DNA of 64,000 nucleotides from Setaria digitata (GCA_003640385.1 RCAB01000025.1:186001-250000); one strand, 5' to 3'. Numbered from the stretch's first letter, positions 27,501 to 39,886 are shown. The notes: generated by a model not told the origin, from the letters alone. Made by a program: numbers and translations.

Positions 27501-30500
27501 GCTCATTTGTAACGAAATATATACATTCAGTCAGTAGTTGTATCGTCACACTGCAAACAGTCCTAAGTGATATTTAAAAAAAGAACTTTTTTCTACACTA
27601 GCTGCAACAACCTTGATTCTACGATAAAATTTTGCGTAGAATGAGTATGAAATACTTATGCTGTTCTAATTAAGTATGAAATACTTCTGCTGTTCTAATT
27701 AACATCAAAAATTACTTCATCGGTTCCTTTGAGATGATGTCCCCACTTTCGATCAGTTTGACGAAGCTGTGCAGTGCTTTACATGCGTCATTTGCAAAGT
27801 CCAGATCGCGAACTTCACCCGGACGGACGGGAAGCAAAGCAAATGTTTCTTTATCAATTTTAAAATTTTCACTAACCACTTTTATCCAGCCTTTCTCATT
27901 TTTGCTAAAATTATGAACGGAATGTTCAAATATAAATTAAAACAATGTCATAGCATTGAAAATTCTTGTAGAACTCGTCCAGAAAACATGCATTTCACAA
28001 AAAAGCCATTTCTAACCTGAAATGATACAAGTTCTGCTTCTCAGTGGGATCAGTGGTATGAATCCAAGTATTCGTACATACGTGTAAAAGACGTACGTAT
28101 GCCCGTTGTGAGATTCGGGCATCCATCTGTAAAAAAATCACTTCTGTGAAAATGTGATTTAAATTTATAAAAGTACTCTTGATATCAACAATTAACTCAT
28201 CAATTTTCTCAATCCTAGTAAAAAGAACACACCTCATGGAAACTTACTTATAAAAAAATCCTTTATTTTTTTTCTGGGCAACGAACAACATTTCGGGAAA
28301 ATAAAACTGTGTTAGTGGGCATGAAGAGCTTAAAATTTCTATTAAATCAAAAAAATTTAACTGAGATCATATCCCAAGATCAATTAATTATCGTATTCCT
28401 TCCTCACTCTGACTGTGCAGGAGAGATTCAAACAGTTTGCCGAATAAAGGAGTGATTATATCACCTGTTGCATAATAACTGATTGTTAACCAAAAATTCA
28501 TTTTACCTTCGTAAGAGTACAAGGATCCAATATAAACAATAAAGATTCATCAGTTTCTGGTCGTTCTGAATGTTTCGGTACCAAATAATATTGCTCATTA
28601 CCATAATGTTCCGGTTCTATAACTGTTTGAAACAAACTTGAAAATTTGGATATTGATGTTGCCTAGTACAAACTTCACTTTTTGAGAAAATGAACTATAT
28701 ATATGCTTAATAAGTCTGCTAAATGAAAGAATAATTTTTCACGTTATGTATTTTCGTTTTTTTTTTCCTAATTTAGTTTGGTAGCTTTTTTAACACCATA
28801 CCATACGATAAATTTTTTTGTACTACAGCCAGAGATGTATTCTCTGTCTGATCTGATTGCATTCGCTCTACGCTTAAATACATATCAGTAGCTAAGTGTT
28901 TGAAACGAAATTTCTCGAGCCACGATGCTGCTGCACCACGACAAGAATCAACGTGAACAACCTGAAAATTTTTTTAAACAAATTGAAGATTGAGCGAATT
29001 ACGAGACTGATAAATCAGTGTATTTGGAAATCGACAAGGGAAAGGAACCTGAATTTCCCACAAAGCTCGCGAAGAAGTTGCATCAGCTGCGGATGGGCGA
29101 TTTGTCAGGCGCAAAAATACAGCATCCTTGTTTTTCTTCGGTACTGTATCTAATGTTAGGAATGTCTGCTGTTCGGCATGAAAAAGTCTGACTACGTCTC
29201 CCTGCAAAGATTGAAACATAAATACTCGATCAGAATTGAATTTCATCAATGATGTCATATAACTCCAAAATTTATTAATTTTTCACGAACTCAATTTTTT
29301 GCCAACAAAATCCTGACCATTTTAAGTCTGCGTGCGAGTCGTGAAACATCATTCGTCAATTTCAGGTCGGAAAACTTACGGATTTTACAATATTTGTTTG
29401 ATTCTCGTCAAACTGTAGGAACATCAAGACTTGCCATTCAGTAGGCTCGTTTGAGCAGTTTACTTCGAATCCAATTGGATGATCGGGTAAACTAAACAAA
29501 GAATGAAGAAAAAAGATTTCACATAATGATGTTTTTATGTTGATTTCAAACATGCCATTGGAATGCTTGATACTAAATACATCTAACATACGATAGTATT
29601 ATTCCTCCAGAAGTAGTGACAGAAGATTGTTTAGTGTAAGTCGTGAAGTATGAGGTTAGGAGAAGCCTTGAAACTTAAAGATTAAACAATAATGTAGTAA
29701 AATGATTACTGTACTACATTCGCAAAAACTTAGAGAAATTGTAAAATACAGTAATTTTAAAACTTTTCCTACACGGCAACTACTGATTTCACAGATTAGA
29801 CTGCTTCAGTCTGTAAAAAGTTCTTTTACCTAAGATGTGATAAATGAAGTTGAGGTTTAATATGTCCTGCTGTGCTCGAAGTTGGACGATATGAATAAGG
29901 CACCAAGCTTATTCTATCCCCAGCATTCACCTTAAATTAAATCAAAAGTTAGATTTTGCAGTGATTAAATGAAGGAAAAATCGTACACAAATGTTCCTTA
30001 AATTCTTGATCATCAATACTTTTGCAGAGAAGTGATGGAATGTATTTAAAACAAACATTATCGCCAAGGAAGGAATGCTTGTAAACAGGTTCGACATGAA
30101 ACCATGACCCTTCATTACCGTTCTTATCCAAGTAAACTTTCATCGCATTCCGTTCTAGCTTGGCTGGTGAATTCTTCAGTACTGTCAGGTATTTGTCTGA
30201 TTTTACATGCAACAACTACAAACAGATTTCTTGATGGAACATGGCCGAGTCATTTGAACAGCCTGTTGACTGTAAGTACAAACTTTTGAGTGACTCGATA
30301 CCTCACAACATTGATTACAGTTAATTACAAATGGTTCTAAAATTAAAATAAGATATTGATTACTAGAAGTCAATAGGAAATTGATGAGAAGTGTCAAGCC
30401 TAACTTTACAATTAAATGCAATAAAGTTAAAGGTCTTGTAACTCATTAACTCGCAAAATAACAATTATAGGGCAAGAGAACCAGTCAAAAAATAAATTCG

Positions 30501-32605
30501 AAGGAATTATATCAAAGAACTTAAAATCTAAAAAAGGCATCAAAAAAATAAGAAATTAAAATTAAAATTAAAATTTAAAGCACTTGTACGGAGCATACAA
30601 ATTTCGAATTCAACTGGCTAGAACATTTTAAGATAGCAGCGGAAGGAAAAATTTTCAGGTAATAGGGCACCTGTATAGCACCGCCGTATTGTACGTTCAC
30701 ACCAAGCATTTTTTTGTATTCCATATCATTTTGTTCTTTTTCCTTATCTGCAGCATGCTTCAACTTTTTTAACATATCTTCTTCAAAAAGTGATTCACCA
30801 GTTTGAAATTTTTTTTGCTCGGTCCAAAACTGCTTTTGTGCTGCATATCGATTAACTGGACAAATTCGAAACAAGCAGTCTGAAATGTAAACACCTGAGC
30901 AATAAGCATTTCTCCCAAATAATGACAGTTCCAGATTCCAGAGTTGAATCATTTTAAATACTTTCTTGCTTGAGTATTTCATTTTGCATAACATAGCTTG
31001 AAGATTTATGAAGTCATTTACATAAAAAGTATGTCACTTTTAACAAACAGTCGGGAAAATTCGCCCATTTCTAGTTTAGTAGTGAAAATTCAATTCGAAA
31101 TCGCTCGTTGCAATCCCAATGCAAGACAATATTTACCACTTCCAAGAAGTTGCTGCCATAATATTTTACATTCATTCGTTAAACTAATTACAAAATACCT
31201 CGGAATTTCTTTGGCGGTGAATCAGGTGTGCCAACACCAATCTCCACAATGCATCTATCGTCGACGAGACTGCAAGGCAATTCATGCAACTTCAGTAAAT
31301 TAGGAGAAAAAAACTGACAGTATTTAGTGTGTACCTGATATTATTATTATCAATAAGACTATAAAACCAAAAAGAAACATATTCAAAAACATGTATTTTA
31401 AATAGAGAATGGTCACCAGCCAAACTTTGCCAGCTTTATAATATATCACTCCGGGAATCCCTGGATTAATATAAAAGCAGAAGGAAGATAAATCTTATAT
31501 TAATATAAAAGCAGAAGAAATATAAAAGCATAAGCAGAAGGAATGAATAATGCTGAGTAAGAGTAGCTACCCAAGTGTTGATAAAAATCCAGTCCTGGAA
31601 GATAAGCGCTCCTCCGAACGTTCTTCCACTGGTCGACCGTAATCTTCTGCATATAGTGATACCACGTCACCGATATGAAGAGAAGTATTATGGAAAGCAT
31701 CGATACTCATCGCTATCGATAATTTATGATTGTAAAAGCAATGCTGGTTTTGCAGCATTCTAAAACGCCGTGATCGTGCACGTGACACTTGCCTGAAATA
31801 AGTTAATTGCAGCATTGGTTGGTGGTTTGTCTTTTGAGATTAAAAATTAGGTTCAAATTTTTAATTGGTTTTAAACTGAGCTTCTGAATATAAGCCTCGG
31901 ACTAAAAGCAAAGGGGTAATAATGAAACAACAAAACAACCAGCATAGAATAAGTTGTTCTAACAGGCTGTGAATTCAGAGAAGTGTATTTCGTTACTATC
32001 AGAACCTCATAAACATTTTCAAATATAACAATTAACATTTCGCTGACTATTTAGAGACACAAACGAAACTAAAAAAATATATTTTATAAAAAGGTCTTAA
32101 TAAAGTTATCAACTAGTTTTTTCCAAACTGATGCAAAGAATAAGCAGAACTATACGCATTCCATGACGCATTTTTTGTGCGAAATCAATTCAACTCTTTT
32201 CGTTAAAATTATTTTGTCTGTGATCGATTCTGCTAGCCAGTGGAACCTGCCGCACGGAAATGAAGTTCAAAAATTACTGAAATGATTTATCCAATCCAAA
32301 ATTTCTGAACGAAATATTCTACAGTAAATTCGTATTTCTCCAAATCAATACCCCGATATCTAATTAACCGTGGTGCGAAAATGAAGGAGTCGGGAATTTT
32401 CGAAGTTCGGAGAAATATACTAGGTTAAAAACACTAAGTAAGTCGAGAACACACCAGCCACGTCTAAGCTATATGAAATGATTACAGATGGACTGAAGGA
32501 AATTTCCTGGCTCAAAGCATAAGTCTTTTTCAGATGGCTTATAAGCAATACTGTCGACCTGCAACAGTAAATAGATGGAATATTCTGGCTGGCATTATCG
32601 GCCAT
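5576..32605 (-). CDS. itr-1: Inositol 1,4,5-trisphosphate receptor (ER Ca2+ release channel)
   Basis: This tetrameric ER channel releases Ca2+ when IP3 binds. About 45 exons on the minus strand encode roughly 2,800 residues in the same order as vertebrate ITPR: beta-trefoil suppressor, IP3-binding core, long helical regulatory region, six-helix channel domain, zinc-finger-like linker and coiled tail. Diagnostic strings include [77 protein letters not shown] and [12 protein letters not shown]. The first exon (32559-32605) joins in phase to 31571-31792, which also contains an internal ATG at 31708-31710 that aligns with the usual start. The final exon is 5576-5842; its last 30 or so codons match nothing I recognise, so the extreme C-terminus is less sure. 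The symbol follows the C. elegans name by homology. Introns are marked in the domain entries only where I resolved them. Confidence 0.95.
5893..5918. repeat. itr-1: (TA)13 microsatellite in an IP3 receptor intron
   Basis: An uninterrupted run of 13 TA units lies in the last intron of the IP3 receptor. Confidence 0.95.
6975..9850 (-). other. itr-1: IP3 receptor exons: channel transmembrane domain and pore
   Basis: Exons encode membrane segments in order: [20 protein letters not shown] (about 9560-9700), [17 protein letters not shown] (8830-8935), [20 protein letters not shown] (8240-8405) and [20 protein letters not shown] (7780-7920). A luminal-loop exon with four cysteines (about 7511-7690) ends at a strong GTGAGT donor and joins in phase to the pore exon (about 6975-7100), which reads [11 protein letters not shown] then the filter GGGIGD. 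Vertebrate ITPR has GGGVGD. This sits in the ER membrane. Confidence 0.93.
9990..25740 (-). other. itr-1: IP3 receptor exons: central regulatory/coupling region
   Basis: Many small exons encode the helical regulatory domain. Clear ones are about 25600-25740 ([19 protein letters not shown]), 24640-24785 ([13 protein letters not shown]), 24110-24230 ([20 protein letters not shown]), 23500-23700, 22856-23065, 21840-21970, 20195-20440, 19520-19700, 18655-18800, 17440-17630, 15225-15335 ([10 protein letters not shown]), 13975-14070 (DLIIDLIM), 13650-13850, 12615-12710 ([14 protein letters not shown]), 12490-12595, 12225-12350 ([13 protein letters not shown]), 11987-12082, 11700-11815, 10610-10725 and 10000-10125. 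Order and spacing match ITPR. The intron at about 15,340-17,440 is the largest seen and appears empty. Confidence 0.85.
17688..17714. repeat. Perfect 11-bp inverted repeat in an IP3 receptor intron
   Basis: The arms tcttggatgca and tgcatccaaga are perfect reverse complements around a five-base loop, so the RNA could form a short stem-loop. It sits in an intron, just 5' (gene sense) of the exon at about 17440-17630. Confidence 0.8.
26050..29490 (-). other. itr-1: IP3 receptor exons: IP3-binding core (MIR and helical repeats)
   Basis: Exons read in order: [20 protein letters not shown] (about 29380-29490), [12 protein letters not shown] (29050-29205), [20 protein letters not shown] (28816-28962), [11 protein letters not shown] (28510-28625), [18 protein letters not shown] (28020-28130), [14 protein letters not shown] (27725-27900), [11 protein letters not shown] (27410-27570), [13 protein letters not shown] (26900-27050) and [14 protein letters not shown] (26050-26265). 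Residues that coordinate IP3 in ITPR1 are largely kept: the R/K/R of RDRQKLLR and the YRK triplet. The first loop reads RLTNR where ITPR1 has RTTGR, so both arginines stay but two neighbours differ. Confidence 0.9.
27644..27701. repeat. Tandem duplication, 2 x 29 bp
   Basis: Two adjacent 29-base units beginning agtatgaaatactt differ at one base. They lie in an intron of the IP3 receptor. Confidence 0.85.
29830..31792 (-). other. itr-1: IP3 receptor exons: N-terminal suppressor (beta-trefoil) domain
   Basis: Exons lie at 31571-31792, 31199-31269, about 30671-30882, about 29990-30213 and about 29830-29932. They read [54 protein letters not shown] and [13 protein letters not shown], all close to vertebrate ITPR. 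This domain lowers IP3 affinity and contacts the channel core. Two intron-exon joins were checked and keep frame. Confidence 0.9.
31465..31517. repeat. Short direct repeat in an IP3 receptor intron
   Basis: The 19-base string attaatataaaagcagaag occurs at 31465-31483 and again at 31499-31517, with a degenerate third copy just after. It lies in the intron between the second and third coding exons. Confidence 0.8.
32559..32605 (-). other. itr-1: Probable first coding exon of the IP3 receptor (N-terminal extension)
   Basis: A short open segment starts [15 protein letters not shown] and ends CAG at a GTCGAC donor, leaving two bases. The next exon begins after TTATTTCAG at 31792 and needs exactly two bases to keep frame, so the join reads on through SRARSRRF to the internal MSIDAFHNT and the conserved LHIGD. 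It would add about 49 residues, several basic, before the usual start. C. elegans itr-1 is known to use alternative promoters, so this may be one isoform. The evidence is splice phase and position only. Confidence 0.5.
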
Positions 32606-33194
32606 TCTCAGGTAGATAAAATGGCATTTTTAATGAATAAAACGAAAAATTAATTTTAATATTGTAAAAAAAAGTGGATCTAAAACAATGGCTGTGAAAG
32701 TTGATTGTATTAAATAAATTTCCAACAACAAAACAAAAAGAAAACAGTAGTTAATTTGTTATGTCGAAAACAAATTTTGCTGCCTTTCGTACTGCAACTC
32801 TGATGCTCATCAGGATAAAACAATATATCTATCACAAGATAATTCATTTTTTAACCTACAAGTCTGAAAAGTCATTGGTAAGAGAACAGAAGAATATTCA
32901 AGAATTAGAATTTGGAATAGAAATGAAATGAAACCAACGTTAGGGAATAACGATCCAATTGGACAGGTATCATAGGTATGCCAACGGCTTTGTATGTATC
33001 CTTGCTGAACGATATTACTCAATTTCGATTAATCTTTTCACAGTCCGATCCACTCATTCATTTGATCGGTGCCTAGCTTCCACCTGTCCTATCAGCAGTT
33101 CCACAGAGAGTTCTGTAAGAACGACCCACTTGCTCACAGCCAGATGAATGTACACCTGGCTGGCCCTTTGTCCCTTTCGTTATTCTTGTAGGAC

Positions 33195-33380
33195 TCTGTG
33201 TATGTGCGTGTATGTTTGTGTATGATCCATATGTGTATGTGTATGTCTGTGTCTGTAAGTATGTATATGTGATGAATGTTATAGAAACTCATCCACGTGC
33301 ATATGAAGTGAATGTTGGTATTTGTGTGTGTCTGTGCTTTTTTTTTATCGCGTGTAATATAGGTGTGTATATATACCTTT
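33195..33380. repeat. TG/TATG-rich simple-sequence region
   Basis: The plus strand is an irregular run of TGTG, TATG and GTATG units. Frames across it give meaningless Tyr/Val/Cys or Ile/His/Thr repeats, so open frames here should not be read as genes. Confidence 0.85.
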
Positions 33381-34372
33381 GTACCCAACTACACAAGATA
33401 GATTTTTCATGGAAATTTAACAGTCTCGTCCTAGACATCGCTTTTTAGCAGAGAAAAGAGACAAAAGAGGTGAGGAGGGCTGCGAAAACTGTGGAATGTG
33501 TGTTACGTGTGGTTCCTGAGGCTGAAACGTGTTGCATTCCGTGTTGTTTGTTATCTTAACATATGGCGTACGTTTCCTATACGCTTTCTTTTTGCAAGCT
33601 TAGTAAATGCTATTATCACGTCATAGAATACCGCTCTTCCACGAAACGTACAAACTTCAACTTTGGTATAGCGGCTAAATTGCTTAAATATTAGGTAGTG
33701 AATTTGAAATTCATTAAAGGCTTTTTCACGTTTCTTTTAAAACTTCTATTTGTAAGAGATTTTCCTATTCTTATCCATAACGACGGATGTATTGTACTAA
33801 TAATTTAGTTAAATCAATTCTTGATATTTCAGTCTTCCAGTAAACGACGAATTATGCCGACATTTTTTTTTTTTTGTCAAACATTTGCAAATAATTTGAC
33901 AAGAAAAAAAATGTTAAATTATCCAGTCAAACTTAAATTACGATTTGAGTTCCATTAGTATGATGTTTTAACATTCGGAAGTAAAACGAAAATTAAGCAG
34001 GTGGATAAAAGCATCTAATTCTAGAAAATCTGTTTACTTCCTAAAGTTTCTTCACAATTCAACGTTAGATGTCCTGTATGCCTTTGCAATTCATTGAAAA
34101 GCAACTGGAAACACAATTCTGACCAATTACCTGCACCAGTTGTGTTTCAGTGTTGCTTCGCAAGTTGTTCAGTAATTTACCAAAATCCTCCGAAAATTTT
34201 TGGAACGACTTCATGGAATTTTTCATTTCGCAGATTTGTTCTTCCGTTGCTAATAAGACTGAAATATAATTTCAGGCCTAAATTTTTCAGATCGCCGAAG
34301 TCATCCTGTTCCTAACTCATGCCCTTCAATAAGAGTTTTTAGGACAACCAATTCAGGTTGTTTTTATCAAAC

Positions 34373-34709
34373 TATAGTCTTCGTTTTTCAGTGTTTTATT
34401 TCGGTAAAAAAATTACTTTTCCTTTTAAATTAATCTTTTCTTTTTAAGAATAGTAGGTATATTTACACTTTAAGGAAATTCTACAGTTACTTCGATTCTG
34501 TAAATGTTGAAATGCTTATAGGATTAACAAATATTTAATATGAGCTGGATACTACATCTTATTCAATCATCGTAAAATGAAAGATGAACGAATTTCGGGA
34601 ATATTTAACGGAGATTGATGAGCTGAGAAAAAAAATTATAGTCTTCGTTTTTCAGTGCTTTATTTCGGTAAAAAAATTACTTTTCCTTTTAAATTAATCT
34701 TTTCTTTTT
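34373..34709. repeat. 73-bp direct duplication, 264 bp apart
   Basis: The segments 34373-34445 and 34637-34709 match over about 73 bases with one difference (gtgtttt versus gtgcttt). No target-site duplication or coding potential is evident, so this looks like a local segmental duplication. Confidence 0.85.
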
Positions 34710-35878
34710 TATTTTCACTTGCAACTGAAAATTGCCCTTCAAAAACGACAATTTTTCGAAATTCAGAAATAAAGCAGCAAATTCTAATAAGAAAATCAGG
34801 GTTTAGTGCTGGGTCTGCATCAGTGATGCAGAAAGTAGCTGGTTAGTTCTAATAAGTGAAAGTGGTGAAAGTAGAATTAATTAGGGTCAATCCGTGTAAA
34901 CTCTGAAGTAAACCATCTTATAAAAGACTTTTTTGACATGTTGAGTTTAACGCTTATGATCAATTATAGAATACAGTAGTATTGTCCTTTAATCTCTTAG
35001 CTGATGTGTGACAAAATAGGATTCAGTGGAATTTTGAGACGGGAAGTGCACAGATGCTGTATACGAATTTGCACAACTGTCTTTTATAGACATTGCTAGA
35101 GACATTTACTATTTGCGCAGCTAAAAGAATCGAACCATATTTTGTTCGCTAGGAACATAACTTCTTTTTAGCTATCCAAAACAAATTTCGTTATTGGATC
35201 TGTTAAAAAATGTTGTTAGTTGATCAGGACCTACTTCACATTTTTTCGTGCTATGATGTAGGTTTCAGGGGAGGCGAATGATTTTTGTTTAGCACTGATC
35301 CATAGAGTAGCTGTATTCCGTCTTACTGATTTCTACCTATTTGCTCAGTTTTCCCGGACATTTGTCTACTGTGACTTAATTTATGCTGCGGAATTAGTAT
35401 TTTCATTATAAAGATTATCAAAATTGTGGATGGTGAAAGAACCATTTAAACATAGTTAAAACGTGTGGCAGTATGCTTAATACAGAAATCGTATATAAGG
35501 AAGCCTCTTGTGCATTCTGCATCGTAATATCAGCTAATCATTATTATTGAATAATAGAGAATAAACGTTCGCCCTATTCAGAATCTAGCTCCAAACTAAA
35601 TAATTTCGAAACAAAATATATGGGAGTAGAAAAAGCATACTTAATTTTTTGAGTCCGAAATTTTCCAAAAAAATTCACCATCTCTCTGTGCTCTTCAATA
35701 GAAACAATCATATAATTGGAAAAAAATTTCCTGCACGAACATTTTAACTTTTACATTTTTGATTTAACTGTTTTTCTGTCATCAATAATAAATTTGAAAT
35801 GAAAACAAGCACGAGCAGAAAAATTCAACTGTTTTGAACTTTGTTAAATTCGAGAAGGCTTACTTAACTGATAAATAG

Positions 35879-36046
35879 ATGGCTGATAAACAAAGATCTC
35901 TAAAGAAATCAGATCTTGAGGCAAACGAAACTGAGTGGCTTGGAAAATTGAATTTGAAATGCTGGTTTACAAAGTGGTGGTCCTTGAATCTGAATGTACA
36001 CATGAGACAAGACGAAAATAAAAAGAACCACCAATCAAAAATTTGA
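35879..36046 (+). CDS. Possible 55-residue small ORF
   Basis: An ATG-initiated single-exon frame starts MADKQRSLKKSDLEANETEW and runs to a TGA. It is hydrophilic with a Trp-rich middle (CWFTKWWSLNL) and shows a mixed codon choice unlike a low-complexity frame. I recognise no family and see no splice context, so chance is the more likely explanation. Confidence 0.15.
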   Translation: MADKQRSLKKSDLEANETEWLGKLNLKCWFTKWWSLNLNVHMRQDENKKNHQSKI

Positions 36047-39000
36047 AGAAAGGGTGATTATCGTTATGTATTATTCCATTAAAGTAAAAGAAAAGAAACT
36101 CTTCGTAAATTTCTTACTCCTCAAGACGGAGACTATAAACAATTAGATTACTGTAAGATATTACAGAATTTAAAATGGCTGACGCAACAGGAAAAGCGAT
36201 AAAATGATATTTTTTTCAACGAGAGTAAGTATGTATAACATAAGCATTATAGATTACAACGATTATCGCAGAAAAAAAAAACTGAAATTTATATTTCGTT
36301 TGCGATTAAAACAATAATTTGATTCTTGGTAAAAAGAGAAAACAGAGAACCATTAAGATGCATTTTAACCTCTCTCACTTATTTCTTTATTTTTTTCAAG
36401 AGAGTTTCAAATTCTTAACTATTACTATATAAGAGCAGAACTTAGTATTTTGGCATATTTTTTCCTTTTCTTTTTTTTTTTCAGCAGAGAAATGACAATG
36501 CAAGCTTTTTTAAAAGAAGTAAGTTAGTCGAAACATGGCATAGTGGCAGATTTTATCCATATTTTATCTGCACAATCATTTTGCAAAAATGTTAAATTAT
36601 TATTCGCCCTAAAATTTAAAGTGTTGTCATTAAGATGTAAAAAATTCCCTGGATAAGAATGTGTGATAATTTCATATGGAAAATATTCACTGAGATTTAT
36701 TTCAGATTAATTTCAAGATTAAGCGATCATAACTGAATTTGCTCGTTTGATAAGTTAAGACAGTAGAACGGGATTTATTAAAAAGGAATGTAAGATTTGT
36801 TGTAATAATAACTGAGAAAATGGTTTACCATTGTCATATTTTGTTTGAATAAAGTGAACAAAACTTTCCATGCATCGATTCCGGAAATCAGTATTTAAAA
36901 ATTCCAAAATAATCTAAATTTGTGAAATATTGTACAATGTAAATGAACTTTTTTTTTATGCAAGAATGTTTCGAGACTAATTTTGATCTGAAATTAATCT
37001 CCTGTTTTTCCATTGTATTTTGCATTACCATACAATATTAAAAAGATGACCTTCCAGTGACACATTCTTGACAGCTGCAAAAGAGAGACTGAATTTGAGT
37101 TGTCTTAAATCAAAGTAAATAGTCTTTCCAGTACTGTTTCTCCGAGACTCTCCTCGTTTCTGCTGCAAAAAACTGCAAGATTCAGTGACTAAATACATCG
37201 AGGAATCTTAAATTGCGACAATGCAAGAAAGAGTTGTTAGTTTTTGGTTTATATCACTTACTAATCGGAAAAAAAAAATATGAAGAATTCTTTAATTTTC
37301 GTACAGAGCAGTCATTCTGTATTATTGTAATTTAAAAAATAAATAGTATTGCAATCATCAAAATCTACATAAAAATAATTGGTGCTCTTTCTACTTGTAA
37401 TAAATAATTTCCGGTGACATCAATGTTTACATATTTCAATCTGACTTTTATTAACAGTTAAAAATTTTGAATTTCAAAGAAGAATTGTATGTGGTTGTTA
37501 ACCGAAAATCAAATTTTTATTCCAAATAAGACAAACTTCATTACACATAATCAGAATTATCTGCTGCAAGTAAAATTCATATTTATTCAGTAATCATAAT
37601 ATCTTGAAAAAATAATATTGGATGTAATTTAGTTGTTGTGCAGAAGGACACAGTCACTAATAGAGAATTAACATTATTGCAACTTATGAATATAAACACG
37701 AGTTTCTTCCAAAATTTGAGATGTAACTGTTAATTACATTAGTAGGTTTCCAGGGAATAACAAAACGGAGATTAGCCAATGCTGCTGCTTTTTAGTACTG
37801 CTAGACGATACACTTGTGAGAAAAGTTAAGTTCCTATATTTCTCAGTATGAGTAAGCTGTTTTTTTTTTTGATCCCCTCTGAATTTTTTCCAACATCATT
37901 AATTCATAATCATGAGTATAGCTGCTAAACTCAAGCCTTAGAAAATCTACTTAAGAATTAATTCTCGAAATTTACTTCAGCAGGTAACACCGAATAATAA
38001 TCCCAAGTGCGGAATTATGACTGGCCTGAACAGCAAAATAGATACCAGATTTCCCGTAACTTAACTTTTTTTTTCTCACTAGAAGAAATAAGAAACCAAA
38101 TACAGGTAAACAAGATTGATATGATGCCAATGAAGAAAGAGAAAACATCCTGTAATGTCGATATCCGCTTATTTCTTCATTATCGTATCTTCTTCCACTA
38201 GTAGTACTTAAAATTAATCTCGCAGTCTTTTGAAAAGTACTTGGACATCAAGAAATTAACAACAATTTCTGATTCAGGTGTGAATTACTCCTAGATGGTC
38301 CTATCGATAGCAAGGTATTGATCGCTCCTAACTTTTTTACTAGTCACAAAACGCATTGAACTGAGAGGACAGTAGACACTGTTTCTGCTTTGAAATTTTG
38401 CTAACAAAAAAATAGATCCATCTAGTTCAGCCCCATAAACTCTATGTTATGAACAGATTACAAATGAGATGGAAGGATTGTGAGGGGTAGTTTGACAAGG
38501 TTACAATAAGTGAAAACGATTGGAATAGAATATGTTAGTGGAAGAACATGAAAAAAGCAACGGAGCAATGCTTTTTCATGCAAACTACCACAACGACGTT
38601 CAACATTGCTTCGTTGCAGTGCAGTCAATATGCTCTTCTGGAAAAAAAATTTTATGTTTCAAACAGAAAGGATGTGAAGTTTTGAAATATATTAGTTTTC
38701 AAACTAAAAAATGAAATTTGGAGACAATGCTTATGGCCATTATCAGATCGTTGAAGAATTTTCTCAATAGTTTTGGAATGATCTCCGAAAATCCATCATA
38801 CAAAATGCGAACAGAATTGTTTTGTCTAAAAATTTATCAATTTTTTGTATCTCAAAAGTGATGCGAAAAATACTACGATATTCGAAATTTTGAAACTAAG
38901 ACTTATGAAATGTTAAACAATGGCCTGTTAGAGTACGAGAAAAAAAATCTACTTTCATATTTTCGAAATTTCAAAAAAAAAAAAAAAATGCTCCTAAGAG

Positions 39001-39719
39001 GGTCAGCTTCAAAAGACTGACAGTCTATTTGTGCAAATTATTTTGCGAATAGACTTATACTCATCCCTCTGCTCAACTTTTTCTTCGAACTTATTGGTAA
39101 AATTTTAACAAAGAACTGAAAAGTATGATTCCTTGTATTAAGTTTATTATGCGAATCGAATTTCAACATTTATCGGCATAACAATATGGAATTTCGTTTT
39201 TATCACACGCATTAATGGATCAACATTTGCCGCTCACGCCCACGGAGTAATGGCAGTGAAAGCAAATAGCACCACCAGAGATAAAATTCAACGTTTGTAG
39301 CTGTTAATTCAAACAAAATAACCTGATTTTATAGGTTAAAAGATGCAAAAGCAGAACTCATCGAGATTTTTGTGTTCGTTGAGATCCGAAAGAGTATGTT
39401 TATCTCAGTCAACAAAAAGCGAGGTAGAGATTTGCGCAAGAAAAAATATTTAATGAGTTTTAAGAAAAACCAAGTCAGTCAAAAACAGATCAGAAAGCAG
39501 TAATCAATTTAGTGATTAAAAGCAATCAGAGTAAAATTCGAAAAATAAGGCAAACTCCTTCTTAACATTATTTTGTCCTTTTTTTTTTTTCTTGCAAATG
39601 AGCTTAATTATATTTAACGGCATATAAAAGGCTTTACTGATAACAGTTATTCATCTGTCATAAAAAACTGTTAGAAACAATTGTTAATCTGATTATCAAC
39701 AGGCTCCTTTGTAGGAAAG

Positions 39720-39725
39720 TTTATT
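39720..39725 (-). terminator. Candidate poly(A) signal of the CYSTM-like gene
   Basis: Minus-strand AATAAA about 160 bases beyond the stop of the small Cys-rich-tail gene. Assigned by position only. Confidence 0.35.
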
Positions 39726-39886
39726 TAAATTGCGACATCCCAGAAATTTAAGAAGAAAAGGCCGAAGTATAATCGAGCATTGGTCCTTCAAAGTCTTCAC
39801 TAAATATGCAGACAGTTTTTGATAACATTATTCAGCAGCAAAAATAACAGTAATGTTGATAATACTATTTCGGCGCCCGAATTAAT

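Larger units (their letters stand above)
32606..39886. other. Gene-poor region upstream of the IP3 receptor
   Basis: About 7.3 kb with no recognisable conserved exon. It should contain the IP3 receptor promoter(s) near its left end. It holds a TG/TATG-rich simple repeat (about 33195-33380), a 73-bp direct duplication (34373-34445 and 34637-34709) and scattered poly(A)/poly(T) runs. Short open frames (for example plus 35879-36046 and plus 38532-38714) have no family signal. Non-coding exons could be present but cannot be seen. Confidence 0.5.

Noticed and set aside
33134..33448. Overlapping open frames of 78-84 residues on both strands
   Set aside because: They are translations of the TG/TATG simple repeat and have no real protein character.
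38007..38714. Two plus-strand frames of 60-64 residues in the gene-poor region
   Set aside because: Low complexity or ordinary chance-length frames without start context or family signal.
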